Made by a program: the position numbers and the translations under genes. This document shows, piece after piece, positions 48,078-56,839 of a DNA stretch of 64,000 bases. Source of the stretch: Terriglobales bacterium. Its GTDB lineage: Bacteria > Acidobacteriota > Terriglobia > Terriglobales > Acidobacteriaceae. Location of the stretch: NCBI GenBank assembly GCA_035561515.1, contig DATMXP010000015.1:1-64000 (forward strand). Reading direction: 5' to 3'. The notes under the pieces are model-generated. The model had not been told where the DNA came from. It saw only the letters and a list, made by a program, of their open reading frames with translations, and did not search any database. The first letter of the stretch is position 1. Every line of letters starts with the position of its first letter.

Positions 48078-49007
48078 CTATCGCTGCCAGATGAAGAAAT
48101 CAACCTCGCGGCGGAACGGGTCGATCAGCACAACGCGCTCGGCCACGATGATGCGATCCCATCCCCGCGGAATCGGCGACAACTCTGCCATACAGGCGCC
48201 CGGAATCGGTTCACCATAGCGTTGCATCTTCTTGGCGTGTCCCGGAGGAATTTTGCCCTGCTTGGCCAGTCCGGGAGGCAAACGGTAGTTTGATCCCAGG
48301 CAGCGGCGAAGGTAAACGCGGTCGTGTTCGGTGAAACGGTAATCCCTGCCGCCATCACGATCGCCATACCGATCGTCGTCATCATCATCGTCGTGACGAG
48401 AATGACGAGACGGCTGTTGCGAGCGCGCATAGTCGCTTTCGCGCCGCGGAGCACTGTTCTGGTATGCGTTTGAATTCGAAGCAGAGTTCAGGTTCCAGCC
48501 GACAACCGCCTCGGGTTCGATGACAGCTTCATGTTTTCCGGTCGCCGCCGCGCCCACGGTGCCCGTCCCGGCTCCGACAGCAGCTCCGATCAGGGCGCCT
48601 TTGCCGCCGCCGATCAGGCCGCCGAGCAATGCACCTGCACCGGCTCCGCCGCCGATCAACACGGCGTTGCGCTTCGTGTGGGAAGCGCCTTCAAGACGGA
48701 TTGGTTCGGCTGAAACGTTCACTCTACGTCCGCCGCAAGAGACCCATTGCGGCTCCAGTACCAGGACGCCGGGCCCCTTCAGGCGGCCAGAGCTTTTCGC
48801 TTCGCTGATCACGCCGCCAACAGGACTGTTCCTGGCGCAACTGCGTCCGCCCAGGTTTACGGGTTGAACAAGCACTCCCTGGAAGGCATTGCCGGGGCGC
48901 GCCGTCTCGCTGGAAATCCGGTTGTCTATACGGACCTGGATCTGCTGCGCGGCTAAAACCGTGCTGAACAGCACGATAGGTAAAATTCGGAATTTCGACA
49001 CAATCAT
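48078..49007 (-). CDS. Exported glycine-zipper protein with Asp-rich linker
   Basis: A 309-residue protein from the ATG at 49007 (GAGG upstream). A signal peptide (IVSKFRILPIVLFSTVLAAQ) is followed by a beta-rich region, a glycine-zipper segment (LIGGGAGAGALLGGLIGGGKGALIGAA) able to insert in a membrane, a low-complexity linker with seven Asp in a row, and a C-terminal domain (YRLPPGLAKQGKIPPG ... RIIVAERVVLIDPFRREVDFF) resembling the RcnB-type periplasmic domain. Function unknown; a cell-envelope location is likely. Confidence 0.7.
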   Translation of the reverse strand: MIVSKFRILPIVLFSTVLAAQQIQVRIDNRISSETARPGNAFQGVLVQPVNLGGRSCARNSPVGGVISEAKSSGRLKGPGVLVLEPQWVSCGGRRVNVSAEPIRLEGASHTKRNAVLIGGGAGAGALLGGLIGGGKGALIGAAVGAGTGTVGAAATGKHEAVIEPEAVVGWNLNSASNSNAYQNSAPRRESDYARSQQPSRHSRHDDDDDDDRYGDRDGGRDYRFTEHDRVYLRRCLGSNYRLPPGLAKQGKIPPGHAKKMQRYGEPIPGACMAELSPIPRGWDRIIVAERVVLIDPFRREVDFFIWQR

Positions 49008-49131
49008 CGGGAACCTCGTCCAACGTTCGCGATGATGGTACTTCCGCAGGGGTAACCAAGGCAGCTTACGAGGGGCCAACGGCGTCGGTAATGCGACTAT
49101 GTACCTCGTTAACGTACTCAGTAGGAAGAGC

Positions 49132-49476
49132 TTAGCCGGGGGGCCAAGACATCCTCCGCCCGCCGATCAGGTGGAGATGGAGGTGGAACACCGACTGGCC
49201 GGCATCCGGTCCGACGTTGTATACGGTCCGGTAGCCGCTGTCATCAATGCCCCGTTCTTTTGCCAGTTTGGCCGCAATCAAGTGGCTGTAGCCGATGATC
49301 TCGGCGTCTTCATGACTGGCCGTGTTGACCCCTGAGACGTGCCTTTTCGGCACGATCAGGATGTGTGTAGGGGCGCCAGGATTGATGTCGTGGAAGGCAT
49401 AGACCTTTTCGTCTTCGTACACCTTTTTGGAGGGAAGTTCGCCCTTGATGATCTTGCAGAAGAGGCAATTGGACAT
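49132..49476 (-). CDS. HIT-family hydrolase (HINT-like)
   Basis: A 114-residue histidine triad protein. The triad HLHLHLIGGR lies near the C-terminus and CLFCKIIKGELPS gives the zinc-like Cys pair at the start. Enzymes of this group hydrolyse AMP-lysine or AMP-N bonds. The ATG at 49476 matches the family start; in-frame codons upstream are not conserved. Only 34 bases separate the start from the divergent vapB operators. Confidence 0.93.
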   Translation of the reverse strand: MSNCLFCKIIKGELPSKKVYEDEKVYAFHDINPGAPTHILIVPKRHVSGVNTASHEDAEIIGYSHLIAAKLAKERGIDDSGYRTVYNVGPDAGQSVFHLHLHLIGGRRMSWPPG

Positions 49477-49513
49477 GGGGAGCATTGTCCACGCTAGCTG
49501 GGTCATTGTCCAT

Positions 49514-49559
49514 CACATGCAATCTACATGTTTACATGTATTTCACATGTGCCTATAAT
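49514..49559 (+). promoter_or_regulatory. Promoter and operator repeats of the first vapBC pair
   Basis: TTTACA (49531-49536), 17 bases, TATAAT (49554-49559), then seven bases to the ATG, which predicts a leaderless message. Four copies of ACATG (49515, 49526, 49534, 49545) overlap the promoter with spacings of 11, 8 and 11; TACATGTA and CACATGTG are perfect palindromes. This fits binding by a ribbon-helix-helix antitoxin. Confidence 0.8.
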
Positions 49560-49566
49560 TCATCGC

Positions 49567-49797
49567 ATGCCAAAGATGGTCCAGATCCGTAATATGCCTG
49601 ATTCGGTTCATCGAGTCGCCAAAGCTCGGGCTGCCATGGCCGGAATGTCCCTATCGGATTACCTATTGAAGGAGATTAGACGCGCTATGGAGCGACCTAC
49701 GATGGAGGAGGTTCTGGCCCGCCTTGAGAAGAGGGAACCAGTTTCTACGGCGAAGGCTGTGGCCGACATCCTTCGCGAAGAACGCGAGGCACGGTGA
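49567..49797 (+). CDS. FitA/VapB-type ribbon-helix-helix antitoxin
   Basis: A 76-residue antitoxin. MPKMVQIRNMPDSVHRVAKARAAMAGMSLSDYLLKEI is the ribbon-helix-helix DNA-binding part, of the FitA type; the C-terminal half (EEVLARLEKREPV ... ILREEREAR) is the toxin-binding tail. The ATG at 49567 is placed just after the -10 box. Its stop overlaps the GTG of the toxin gene by four bases. Confidence 0.88.
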   Translation: MPKMVQIRNMPDSVHRVAKARAAMAGMSLSDYLLKEIRRAMERPTMEEVLARLEKREPVSTAKAVADILREEREAR

Positions 49798-50183
49798 TTG
49801 TTCTGGATGCTTCCGCAACAGTGGAATTGCTCCTGATGACGCCCCGAGGTGCGCTCGTGAAACAAAAGCTACACCCCGACGTGATCCTTCATGCTCCGCA
49901 CTTGATCGACGTGGAAGTGGCGCATGTTCTCAGGAGAATGGTAAGACTCGGGGAGATGAGTTCTACAAGGGCCACGATGGCTCTGCAGGATTTTCACGAT
50001 CTGGACATAGCGCGATACCCGCACGAACCGCTACTTCGTCGCATTTGGACGTTGAAAGACAACATCTCGGCATATGATGCGGCGTATGTTGCATTAGCCG
50101 AGGCACTCGGTGCCTGCTTGATTACTTGCGACGCAAGGCTAGGCTCAGCACCTGGGCACGCTGCGAAACTCGTGCTCGTTTAG
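49794..50183 (+). CDS. VapC/FitB-type PIN-domain ribonuclease toxin
   Basis: A 129-residue PIN domain. The acidic active-site residues are Asp5 (MIVLDASA), Glu in DVEVAHVLRR, Asp in SAYDAAYVALAEAL and Asp in ITCDARLG. It is translated from a GTG within the antitoxin stop (GTGA), which keeps toxin tied to antitoxin synthesis. The target RNA is unknown. Confidence 0.9.
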   Translation: MIVLDASATVELLLMTPRGALVKQKLHPDVILHAPHLIDVEVAHVLRRMVRLGEMSSTRATMALQDFHDLDIARYPHEPLLRRIWTLKDNISAYDAAYVALAEALGACLITCDARLGSAPGHAAKLVLV

Positions 50184-50201
50184 CCTTCGCGCAGGCCGTG
50201 A

Positions 50202-50231
50202 TTGACCATCTCGGACAAACTCCGGTAAAAT
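50202..50231 (+). promoter_or_regulatory. Promoter of rpsT
   Basis: TTGACC (50202-50207), 18-base spacer, TAAAAT (50226-50231), about 50 bases before the rpsT start codon. It gives a short leader containing AGAAGGATAAG, which holds the ribosome binding site. Confidence 0.65.
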
Positions 50232-50280
50232 AACCTTTTGCTCAGGCAAGATTTTTGTTTCTAGAAGGATAAGCAGCAGC

Positions 50281-50550
50281 ATGGCAAACCACGTTTCGGC
50301 CCTGAAGCGGGCCCGTCAGACGGAAAGACGTACCGCCGTTAACCGCAACAACAGGTCTCGTCTACGTACGGCGATCCGCCATTTCCGCGAAGCTCTTGCT
50401 TCGGGCAACAAGCAGGAAGCAGTCACGGTATTCCGCGCCACCGTTTCGGCGCTGGACAAGTCCGTTCAAAAGGGCGTTCTCCACAAGAACACCGCCTCCC
50501 GGTATAAGAGCCGCCTGAACGCTCGGCTTGAGGCAATGGCCTCCAAGTAG
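50281..50550 (+). CDS. rpsT: 30S ribosomal protein S20 (bS20)
   Basis: Three-helix 30S protein, 89 residues, starting [32 protein letters not shown] and containing [26 protein letters not shown], both diagnostic. It is a single-gene unit with its own promoter and terminator, as in many bacteria. Confidence 0.97.
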   Translation: MANHVSALKRARQTERRTAVNRNNRSRLRTAIRHFREALASGNKQEAVTVFRATVSALDKSVQKGVLHKNTASRYKSRLNARLEAMASK

Positions 50551-50565
50551 TCCCCGATTTTCAGC

Positions 50566-50597
50566 AAGGGCAGGCTGCGGCCTGCCTTTTCCTTTTC
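50566..50597 (+). terminator. Intrinsic terminator after rpsT
   Basis: GGCAGGC (50569-50575) and GCCTGCC (50580-50586) form a perfect 7-bp stem with a 4-base loop, extended by AAG against TTT, followed by a T-rich run. Confidence 0.88.
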
Positions 50598-50621
50598 CGT
50601 CCTTGATAGAATCTCCCAGCG

Positions 50622-51317
50622 ATGAACAAAGTGGTTGCGAATGCAGATGAAGCCGTCCGCGATATCCACGACGGCGCGACACTACTGGTGGGCGGATTCG
50701 GTCTGTGCGGTATCCCCGAGGACCTGATCGATGCCATCCACCGTAAGGGCGTGAAGAACCTTACTACAGTCAGCAATAATGCCGGGGTGGACCAGTACGG
50801 TCTCGGCAAACTTCTGCAGACGCGCCAGATCCGGAAACACATCGGCAGCTACGTCGGAGAGAACAAGCTCTTTGAACAACTCGTGCTGTCGGGTGAACTC
50901 GATCTGGAGTTGAATCCGCAAGGAACGCTCGCGGAACGTATTCGCGCAGGAGGGGCGGGCATCGCTGCGTTTTATACCCCGACCGGTTTCGGAACCCTGG
51001 TGGCGCAGGGCAAAGAGACGCGCGAGTTCGATGGCCGTCAGTACGTGATGGAGCGTGGTCTTACCGGTGATTTCGCGCTCGTCAAAGCCTGGAAGGCGGA
51101 TCGCTGGGGGAACCTCGTTTATCGCAAGACGGCGCGCAACTTCAATCCGATGATGGCGACCGCCGGCAAAGTCACTATTGCTGAGGTCGAGCAACTGGTC
51201 GAGGTTGGCGAAATCCCCCCTGACGAAGTGCACACGCCGGGCATATTTGTAAATCGTATCGTCGTTTCTCACGCGGAGAAGCGGATCGAGAAACGCACCG
51301 TGAGGAAGATAGTCTAG
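50622..51317 (+). CDS. scoA: 3-oxoacid CoA-transferase subunit A
   Basis: Alpha subunit of a succinyl-CoA:3-ketoacid CoA transferase. It has 231 residues with the opening [34 protein letters not shown], the [13 protein letters not shown] segment and the C-terminal [11 protein letters not shown]. The pair lets the cell use ketone bodies or other CoA esters. A small ORF separates it from subunit B. Confidence 0.95.
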   Translation: MNKVVANADEAVRDIHDGATLLVGGFGLCGIPEDLIDAIHRKGVKNLTTVSNNAGVDQYGLGKLLQTRQIRKHIGSYVGENKLFEQLVLSGELDLELNPQGTLAERIRAGGAGIAAFYTPTGFGTLVAQGKETREFDGRQYVMERGLTGDFALVKAWKADRWGNLVYRKTARNFNPMMATAGKVTIAEVEQLVEVGEIPPDEVHTPGIFVNRIVVSHAEKRIEKRTVRKIV

Positions 51318-51586
51318 TGCCAGCTCCGGATTCAACCCAGGAAGAAGTTCGAGCCAGCGTGCTGAAATACATCCGTATGTATGAAGAAGGTGGACTTACG
51401 CTTGGAGATCTTGCGGCCGAGCTTTCGGTGTATGCCCCGGCTTACAACGAGGTGATGGGAGCCGTTACGGACCACTGGCGCGAGTTGCTGAACGCGGCTT
51501 TGGAACAGCATCGCCAACCCGCAAATGGCTTCGAGGAACTGGAAGAGAAGTTAACCGATTTTCGCCGCGCCGAAGCGGCCTGGTAA
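51317..51586 (+). CDS. Small protein encoded between the CoA-transferase subunits
   Basis: An 89-residue acidic, mostly helical protein. Its GTG start shares a base with the scoA stop and its stop is 13 bases before scoB, so it is packed into the operon as a real gene would be. [43 protein letters not shown] is its most ordered part. No family is recognised. It might be a regulatory or assembly partner; that is inference from position only. Confidence 0.65.
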   Translation: MPAPDSTQEEVRASVLKYIRMYEEGGLTLGDLAAELSVYAPAYNEVMGAVTDHWRELLNAALEQHRQPANGFEELEEKLTDFRRAEAAW

Positions 51587-51599
51587 AAGGACTGACGCA

Positions 51600-52283
51600 A
51601 TGTCCACCCCGCCTAAAGTGACCAAAGATATCGATAAGCGCGAAGGTATCGCCCGGCGTATTGCACATGAACTTCGTGACGGCTTCTACGTGAACCTTGG
51701 CATCGGTCTGCCGACTCTGGTGGCCAACTTCGTGCCGAAGGGAATCGAAGTTGTCCTGCAAAGCGAAAACGGGATGCTTGGAGTAGGCCCCTGGCCCTTC
51801 GAAGGGGAGGAGGATCCGGACCTGATCAATGCAGGCAAGGAGACCGTGACGGAGATTGCCGGGACTGCGTACTTCTCGAGCGCCGACTCATTCGGAATGA
51901 TTCGCGGCGGACACGTTGACTTGACCGTCCTCGGCGCGATGGAAGTGGATGCTCAAGGCAATCTCGCCAACTGGATGATCCCCGGCAAAATGGTGAAAGG
52001 CATGGGCGGAGCCATGGACCTCGTCGCGGGGGCCAAGCGCGTCATCATCGCCATGGAACACACCACCAAGAACGGTGAGCCAAAGATACTGGAGACGTGT
52101 AGCCTGCCGCTGACCGGAGTCGGCGTGGTGGACACCATCGTCACTGAAATGGCTTACATTCAGGTGACCAAGTACGGTTTGGTTTTGGAGGAAGTAGCGA
52201 AGGGGGTGACGCCAGAGGACGTGCAGAAGGCGACGCAACCAAAGTTGATCGTTAGTCCGAATCTGAAGGAGATGGCGGGTTAG
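51600..52283 (+). CDS. scoB: 3-oxoacid CoA-transferase subunit B
   Basis: Beta subunit of the CoA transferase. It has 227 residues with the catalytic Glu in [13 protein letters not shown], the glycine-rich [12 protein letters not shown], and [15 protein letters not shown]. It lies downstream of scoA and the small ORF, and converges with the second toxin gene five bases away. Confidence 0.95.
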   Translation: MSTPPKVTKDIDKREGIARRIAHELRDGFYVNLGIGLPTLVANFVPKGIEVVLQSENGMLGVGPWPFEGEEDPDLINAGKETVTEIAGTAYFSSADSFGMIRGGHVDLTVLGAMEVDAQGNLANWMIPGKMVKGMGGAMDLVAGAKRVIIAMEHTTKNGEPKILETCSLPLTGVGVVDTIVTEMAYIQVTKYGLVLEEVAKGVTPEDVQKATQPKLIVSPNLKEMAG

Positions 52284-52288
52284 TTCTT

Positions 52289-52729
52289 CTAGGCACAGGG
52301 TACGACGATGCTGATTCCATCGAGTGCGGGCTCGAAATGGCGTGGATTAAAGGTCAGAAGTTCGGCTGCTTTTCCACGCGTTGCTGACGCAGCAATCACC
52401 GCATCGTAAGTGCGCCCTCCGCCCCAAGCATCGGCTGCCAATCTAGCCAGTAATTTCACCTGCTCGCTGGCATCGAGTGCCACCACCATTCGTGAATGGA
52501 CGAAGTTCGCTTCGATAACTGCCCATGCATCCCTACATGAAAGCCTATGTGGAGCAGGCAAACGTGTCAGCACCGAATATGCTTCTGTGAGAGCATGGAT
52601 CGGCACGACCATCCGCTCGCCTCGCGTCAAGCGACGCTCGATCTCCGCGAACGCAGCAGTGTGCTGCTCGTGCCAAGAGCAAACCGCAGCTACCATGCAG
52701 CTTGAATCGACAGCAAAGGCCTCGCTCAT
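52289..52729 (-). CDS. PIN-domain toxin (VapC-like), second pair
   Basis: A 146-residue PIN domain. Asp8 (FAVDSS), Glu in ALTEAYSVLTRL and Asp in TYDAVIAASATR are the acidic residues; the fourth position reads TFNPRHF, with Asn where Asp is common, as in one PIN subgroup. It overlaps the antitoxin gene by four bases (ATGA). Confidence 0.88.
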   Translation of the reverse strand: MSEAFAVDSSCMVAAVCSWHEQHTAAFAEIERRLTRGERMVVPIHALTEAYSVLTRLPAPHRLSCRDAWAVIEANFVHSRMVVALDASEQVKLLARLAADAWGGGRTYDAVIAASATRGKAAELLTFNPRHFEPALDGISIVVPCA

Positions 52730-52983
52730 CGTCCGCGTTGCGACCGGATGTCGCGACGCACCCGGTCTTCAGTTTCAGATGTAAGCTTTGGTGTTTTCTT
52801 TTCCGGTTGTGCGATTACCAACTCGCCCTTGCGAACAAGCTTTATCGGGAGGGGCTGTGGTTCTATCTCAATCCGGCCATCATGGAAACGGACTTCCAGG
52901 GGAACGCCCGGCCTTAAGTCTGCCTCGCGGCGAATCTCGCTCGGGATCACCAATCTTCCGGCTGAATCTATGGTAGTAACCAT
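52726..52983 (-). CDS. AbrB/MazE-type antitoxin, second pair
   Basis: An 85-residue protein. MVTTIDSAGRLVIPSEIRREADLRPGVPLEVRFHDGRIEIE is the swapped-hairpin AbrB DNA-binding domain; the rest is a charged toxin-binding tail. The ATG at 52983 is preferred over one three codons upstream because TAGAAT lies seven bases before it and family members begin at this point. Confidence 0.85.
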   Translation of the reverse strand: MVTTIDSAGRLVIPSEIRREADLRPGVPLEVRFHDGRIEIEPQPLPIKLVRKGELVIAQPEKKTPKLTSETEDRVRRDIRSQRGR

Positions 52984-52990
52984 ACCATGC

Positions 52991-53018
52991 ATTCTACCAT
53001 ATCACTTCTTGGGGCCAA
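52991..53018 (-). promoter_or_regulatory. Promoter of the second antitoxin-toxin pair, predicted leaderless
   Basis: On the minus strand TTGGCC (53018-53013), 16 bases, TAGAAT (52996-52991), then seven bases to the ATG at 52983. The segment ATGGTAG...CTACCAT across the start resembles an operator. The -35 lies inside the end of tyrA. Confidence 0.5.
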
Positions 53019-53856
53019 AAGTGTGCGCGCGCTCAAATTCCTCTTCGAGTTCACGGGTGCGCAAGTTCTCCCGAATATGCGCCAGCTTTTGTTCCAGCCT
53101 GAGCAGAGCATCCTGGATGTTTTTGGTATTCGTCAATGCGATGTCGCGCCACATTGAGTAAGGGCTTTGCGCGATTCGCGTCATCTCGCGAAGAGCACGC
53201 CCGCCGATTGATTTTGCCTCGGGGTTGTCGCCGATGGTATCCACCAGGGTGGATGCAAAGGCGGTTGAAAGCATCTGCGGGAGGTGACTCACTAAGGCAC
53301 AGACCCGGTCATGCTGGGCAGGATCGAAAAGCACGACCTGCGTTCCGATTTTTTCTAATAAGTCGAGGAACTCAGGAATTCGCGACTGGTCGGCGTTCTG
53401 TCCGGGGTAGAGAGTCAGGAGCCACACGGCATCGCGAAACAAGTTCGCATCGGCATATTCGACTCCGGCGTGTTCCTTCCCCGCCATGGGATGACCGGGC
53501 AAAAAACGGTGTGCCACGTCATCGCCGAAAACATCATGCGCGCGCGCCATGATTTCTGTCTTTGTGCTTCCCACGTCCGTGATCAACGCGTCTGCCGGAA
53601 CGAGCGGGCCAATGCGTTCAATCAGGTCAATGATGCTTCCCACCGGGGTCGCGATAACGATAAGGTCGCTTCCTTTGATCGCCATCTCAGGAGAGGCGAT
53701 GGCTTCGTCGATGGCACCGAAATCGCGTGCCTGAAGCAGCACGTGCTCGCGATCACAGCCAACGATCTTCCCCTGAAAGCCTGCCTTGCGCACCGCCAGC
53801 GCGAACGAACCGCCGATCAGGCCGGTACCGATGACGGTGATCTGCCGGAAGCTCAC
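53002..53856 (-). CDS. tyrA: Prephenate dehydrogenase, GTG start
   Basis: Converts prephenate to 4-hydroxyphenylpyruvate for tyrosine. It has 284 residues: the NAD site VIGTGLIGGSFALAVRKAG, then DVGSTKTEIM and the catalytic-site GHPMAGKEHAGVEYAD. The GTG start overlaps the stop of the chorismate mutase gene (GTGA). It is the last enzyme gene of the aromatic operon. Confidence 0.95.
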   Translation of the reverse strand: MSFRQITVIGTGLIGGSFALAVRKAGFQGKIVGCDREHVLLQARDFGAIDEAIASPEMAIKGSDLIVIATPVGSIIDLIERIGPLVPADALITDVGSTKTEIMARAHDVFGDDVAHRFLPGHPMAGKEHAGVEYADANLFRDAVWLLTLYPGQNADQSRIPEFLDLLEKIGTQVVLFDPAQHDRVCALVSHLPQMLSTAFASTLVDTIGDNPEAKSIGGRALREMTRIAQSPYSMWRDIALTNTKNIQDALLRLEQKLAHIRENLRTRELEEEFERAHTFGPKK

Positions 53857-54140
53857 TCGGTACCCGGTTCGTCGGCGACGATTTCGCTCTTCTGGATGTT
53901 CCGCATGATGTCCATGATGCTCTCGAAGATCAGGTGGAGGTCGGTGTTCGAAAGCGGGCCCTTGTTCGCGCGCGAGATATTTCGCAACACTTCGCGCTCT
54001 CGATCATGTTCGCGGATCGGAATGTCGAGGTTCCGCTTAACGCGGCCGATTTCGCGTGCGGCTTCCGCGCGCTCGTTGAGCAGACGCACGAGCTGAGGGT
54101 CAATTTCGTCGATCTTCTTGCGCCAGTCGGAGATATCCAT
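53853..54140 (-). CDS. Chorismate mutase (AroQ type)
   Basis: A 95-residue all-helical mutase that makes prephenate from chorismate. DISDWRKKIDEIDPQLVRLLNERAEAAREIGRVKRN is the AroQ active-site helix with its Arg and Lys. The ATG at 54140 gives the family start; codons upstream of it overlap trpA and are rejected. It is separate from, but coupled to, tyrA, so together they equal the bifunctional TyrA of E. coli. Confidence 0.93.
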   Translation of the reverse strand: MDISDWRKKIDEIDPQLVRLLNERAEAAREIGRVKRNLDIPIREHDREREVLRNISRANKGPLSNTDLHLIFESIMDIMRNIQKSEIVADEPGTE

Positions 54141-54153
54141 TCGTTCTCGCCCG

Positions 54154-54948
54154 CTATTTTGTGGTGGATTGCGCTGCTTGCCCAGCCCCATGCAACAGGT
54201 TGCCAATGAAATCGTAAACAGCTTCCGCTTCTCGTCCGTGTTCCGCGCGTTCGATCACCTGCACGATACCGCTTCCTACGATCGCCGCATCGGCAAACGA
54301 CGTAACTTCGGCGAACTGCTGGGCATTCGAAATCCCAAATCCCACCGCAACGGGCAGCTTCGTAAAGTCCCGGATGCGGGAGACAAGACTGCTTGCGTCG
54401 GAGGCAATCTCCTGGCGTGTTCCGGTGACTCCAGTTCGCGAAACAGCGTAAACAAACCCGCGTGAAGCTTCGCAGATCGCATTCAGGCGCTCGTCAGGAC
54501 TGGTGGGTGCCGCCAGGAAAACTGTATCTAGCTCGGCCTTGCGCATGATGGGCAAGTACTCGCCGGCCTCTTCGACTGGCAGGTCCGTCACTAGCACACC
54601 ATCGACACCGGCTGCTTTTGCGGTGTCGGCAAAATGTTGCAGGCCCAAACGCACCAGCGGATTCAAATACGAAAAGACCAGCAATCCCGCTCGGGGCGCC
54701 TGCGCACGAATCTCTTTCGCAAGGTTCAGAACATCCGCCAGCGTCGTGCCGCCCCGTAACGCCCGTTCACTTGCACGCTGAATTACCGGACCGTCGGCAA
54801 CGGGATCGCTGAAGGGAACGCCAAGTTCGATTATGTCCGCTCCTGCGCGGATTGCCGACAGCACGACTTCGCGAGAGGTCGCAAGGTCAGGGTCGCCACA
54901 TGTGATGTAAGCGACGAGTCCGGGCTTGCGGTGAAATTGAAGCGCCAT
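54154..54948 (-). CDS. trpA: Tryptophan synthase alpha subunit
   Basis: Cleaves indole-glycerol phosphate to indole. It has 264 residues with the catalytic Glu and Asp in DIIELGVPFSDPVADGP and the phosphate site VGFGISNAQQ. Its start overlaps the trpB stop by one base. It is followed by chorismate mutase 13 bases on. Confidence 0.96.
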   Translation of the reverse strand: MALQFHRKPGLVAYITCGDPDLATSREVVLSAIRAGADIIELGVPFSDPVADGPVIQRASERALRGGTTLADVLNLAKEIRAQAPRAGLLVFSYLNPLVRLGLQHFADTAKAAGVDGVLVTDLPVEEAGEYLPIMRKAELDTVFLAAPTSPDERLNAICEASRGFVYAVSRTGVTGTRQEIASDASSLVSRIRDFTKLPVAVGFGISNAQQFAEVTSFADAAIVGSGIVQVIERAEHGREAEAVYDFIGNLLHGAGQAAQSTTK

Positions 54949-56147
54949 CAGCCCGCCAGCTCCTTCATGTTCTCGCGATGAATACCGATGTCCTTGTCGC
55001 CGCGTCCGGAGACATTCACGATCACAATCTCATCCTTTTTCATTGTGGGCGCGCGCTTGATTGCCTCGGCTACGGCATGTGCCGACTCCAAAGCGGGAAT
55101 GATTCCTTCCATCCGTGCCAGAATCTTCGTGGCCTCGAGAGCTTCTTCGTCGGAAGCCGAAACATACTCTGCCCGGCCGACATCTCTCAGTTGCGCATGT
55201 TCAGGTCCAATGGACGGATAGTCCAGTCCGGCGGAAATCGAGTGTGTCGTCGCCACCTGACCGGCTTCATCCTGAAGCAGGTAAGAATACGTCCCCTGCA
55301 ATACGCCTGGCGATCCGCCTTCGAACCGCGCTGCGTGTTCACCTAATTTCATTCCGCGGCCTCCGGCCTCCACGCCGATCAGCTTCACCTGTTTGTCATC
55401 GATAAACTCAAAGAATGCGCCAATCGCGTTTGAGCCACCGCCTACGCAGGCAATCACTGCATCGGGTAAACGTCCCGCCTGCTCAAGGATTTGTGCGCGA
55501 GCCTCTTTCGAAATGCAGCGATGGAAATCGCGCACCATCGTCGGATACGGATGTGCACCCAGCACGCTCCCCAGCATGTAATGCGTCGTGCGGACGTTCG
55601 TGACCCAGTCGCGCATCGCTTCGTTGATTGCGTCTTTCAGCGTTTTTTGGCCGGAATCCACACCACGCACTTCGGCACCAAGCAAGCGCATGCGGAAGAC
55701 GTTCAGTTCCTGCCGACGCATGTCCTCGGTACCCATGTAGACGACGCAATCCATGCCAAACAATGCGCACACCGTTGCGGTTGCAACTCCGTGTTGACCG
55801 GCGCCGGTCTCGGCGATGATGCGATGCTTGCCCATCCGACGCGCAAGTAGCGCCTGACCGAGTGCATTATTGATCTTGTGTGCGCCGGTATGCAGCAGAT
55901 CTTCACGTTTCAGGTAGATCTGCGCTCCGCCAAGTTCTGCGCTCAAGCGCCGCGCGAAGAATAACGGCGTTGGACGTCCGGCAAAATTTCGCAGGAGCTC
56001 ATCCAGTTCCGCGTGAAACGCCGGGTCGGCCTTGGCTCTCTCGTACTCGCGCTCCAACTCCTGGAGCGCGGCCATGAGCGTTTCGGGGACATAGCGCCCC
56101 CCGTATGGACCAAACCTTCCAGCGAGATTGGCTGAAGCGGTACTCAA
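54948..56147 (-). CDS. trpB: Tryptophan synthase beta subunit, TTG start
   Basis: PLP enzyme that joins indole and serine. [27 protein letters not shown] opens the domain; the PLP Lys lies in [13 protein letters not shown] and [10 protein letters not shown] binds the phosphate. The start is read as TTG at 56147, five bases after AGGAG, which overlaps the trpF stop; this gives 399 residues, the family length. The frame is open 103 codons further upstream but only as a shadow of trpF. Confidence 0.93.
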   Translation of the reverse strand: MSTASANLAGRFGPYGGRYVPETLMAALQELEREYERAKADPAFHAELDELLRNFAGRPTPLFFARRLSAELGGAQIYLKREDLLHTGAHKINNALGQALLARRMGKHRIIAETGAGQHGVATATVCALFGMDCVVYMGTEDMRRQELNVFRMRLLGAEVRGVDSGQKTLKDAINEAMRDWVTNVRTTHYMLGSVLGAHPYPTMVRDFHRCISKEARAQILEQAGRLPDAVIACVGGGSNAIGAFFEFIDDKQVKLIGVEAGGRGMKLGEHAARFEGGSPGVLQGTYSYLLQDEAGQVATTHSISAGLDYPSIGPEHAQLRDVGRAEYVSASDEEALEATKILARMEGIIPALESAHAVAEAIKRAPTMKKDEIVIVNVSGRGDKDIGIHRENMKELAG

Positions 56148-56155
56148 ATCGACTC

Positions 56156-56839
56156 CTAATTTCGTGCGGCGCGAGCGGCGATCACAAACTCGCGCAATTT
56201 CTGAAGATCTTTCTTGCCTGGTTCGGCTTCGACGCCGGAGCAGACATCTACGCCCCAGGGGCGCAGCATTCTGATTGCATCCGCGACGTTCGTTGGCGAC
56301 AACCCTCCCGCAACGATCACTCGCGTTTCGCGGGCAATGCCCGGCAGGAATTCTTCGACGCGTTTCCAGTCGAACGTCTGCCCGGTACCGCCGCGGTCGG
56401 TCTTTCCCGTCACAGGATCGTGAACGACGCTGTCGAGCAAAACTCCGTCGACGCATCTGTCCTGGAGAAAGTTACGCGCCAGGCCTTCCACGCCCGGTGC
56501 GACGTGCAGCGTCTTGAAGACACGCATCTGCCCCCGTGATCGCCGCGAACCATGACGAAAAAGCTGCTGCGCAAAATCCGGGGACTCATCTCCGTGCAGT
56601 TGCACAGCCGTTAGGCCTACTTCCGCCGCAATCTCCTCAATGGCAGCCGCAGACTCATCATAGAAGACGCCCACCTTTTCCATCGTGTGGGGCAATGCAC
56701 GCGTGATCTCTTTTGCCACTTCGACGGTGATCCGCCGTTTGCTCGGCGCAAAAAGCATCCCGATTGAATCAGCGCCCGCTTCGGCAGCCGCTCGGGCGTC
56801 TTCCGGATTCGTCATGCCGCAGATCTTCACCCAAACCAT
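56156..56839 (-). CDS. trpF: Phosphoribosylanthranilate isomerase
   Basis: Amadori rearrangement in tryptophan synthesis. It has 227 residues with [15 protein letters not shown] at the start (catalytic Cys in KICGMT), VQLHGDES and the phosphate-binding [11 protein letters not shown] end. Its ATG overlaps the trpC stop by one base. It is slightly longer than usual from an insertion around [11 protein letters not shown]. Confidence 0.96.
   Translation of the reverse strand: MVWVKICGMTNPEDARAAAEAGADSIGMLFAPSKRRITVEVAKEITRALPHTMEKVGVFYDESAAAIEEIAAEVGLTAVQLHGDESPDFAQQLFRHGSRRSRGQMRVFKTLHVAPGVEGLARNFLQDRCVDGVLLDSVVHDPVTGKTDRGGTGQTFDWKRVEEFLPGIARETRVIVAGGLSPTNVADAIRMLRPWGVDVCSGVEAEPGKKDLQKLREFVIAARAARN

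Noticed and set aside
56148..56456. N-terminal extension of trpB
   Set aside because: Arg-rich shadow of trpF; the TTG at 56147 after AGGAG gives the normal TrpB length.
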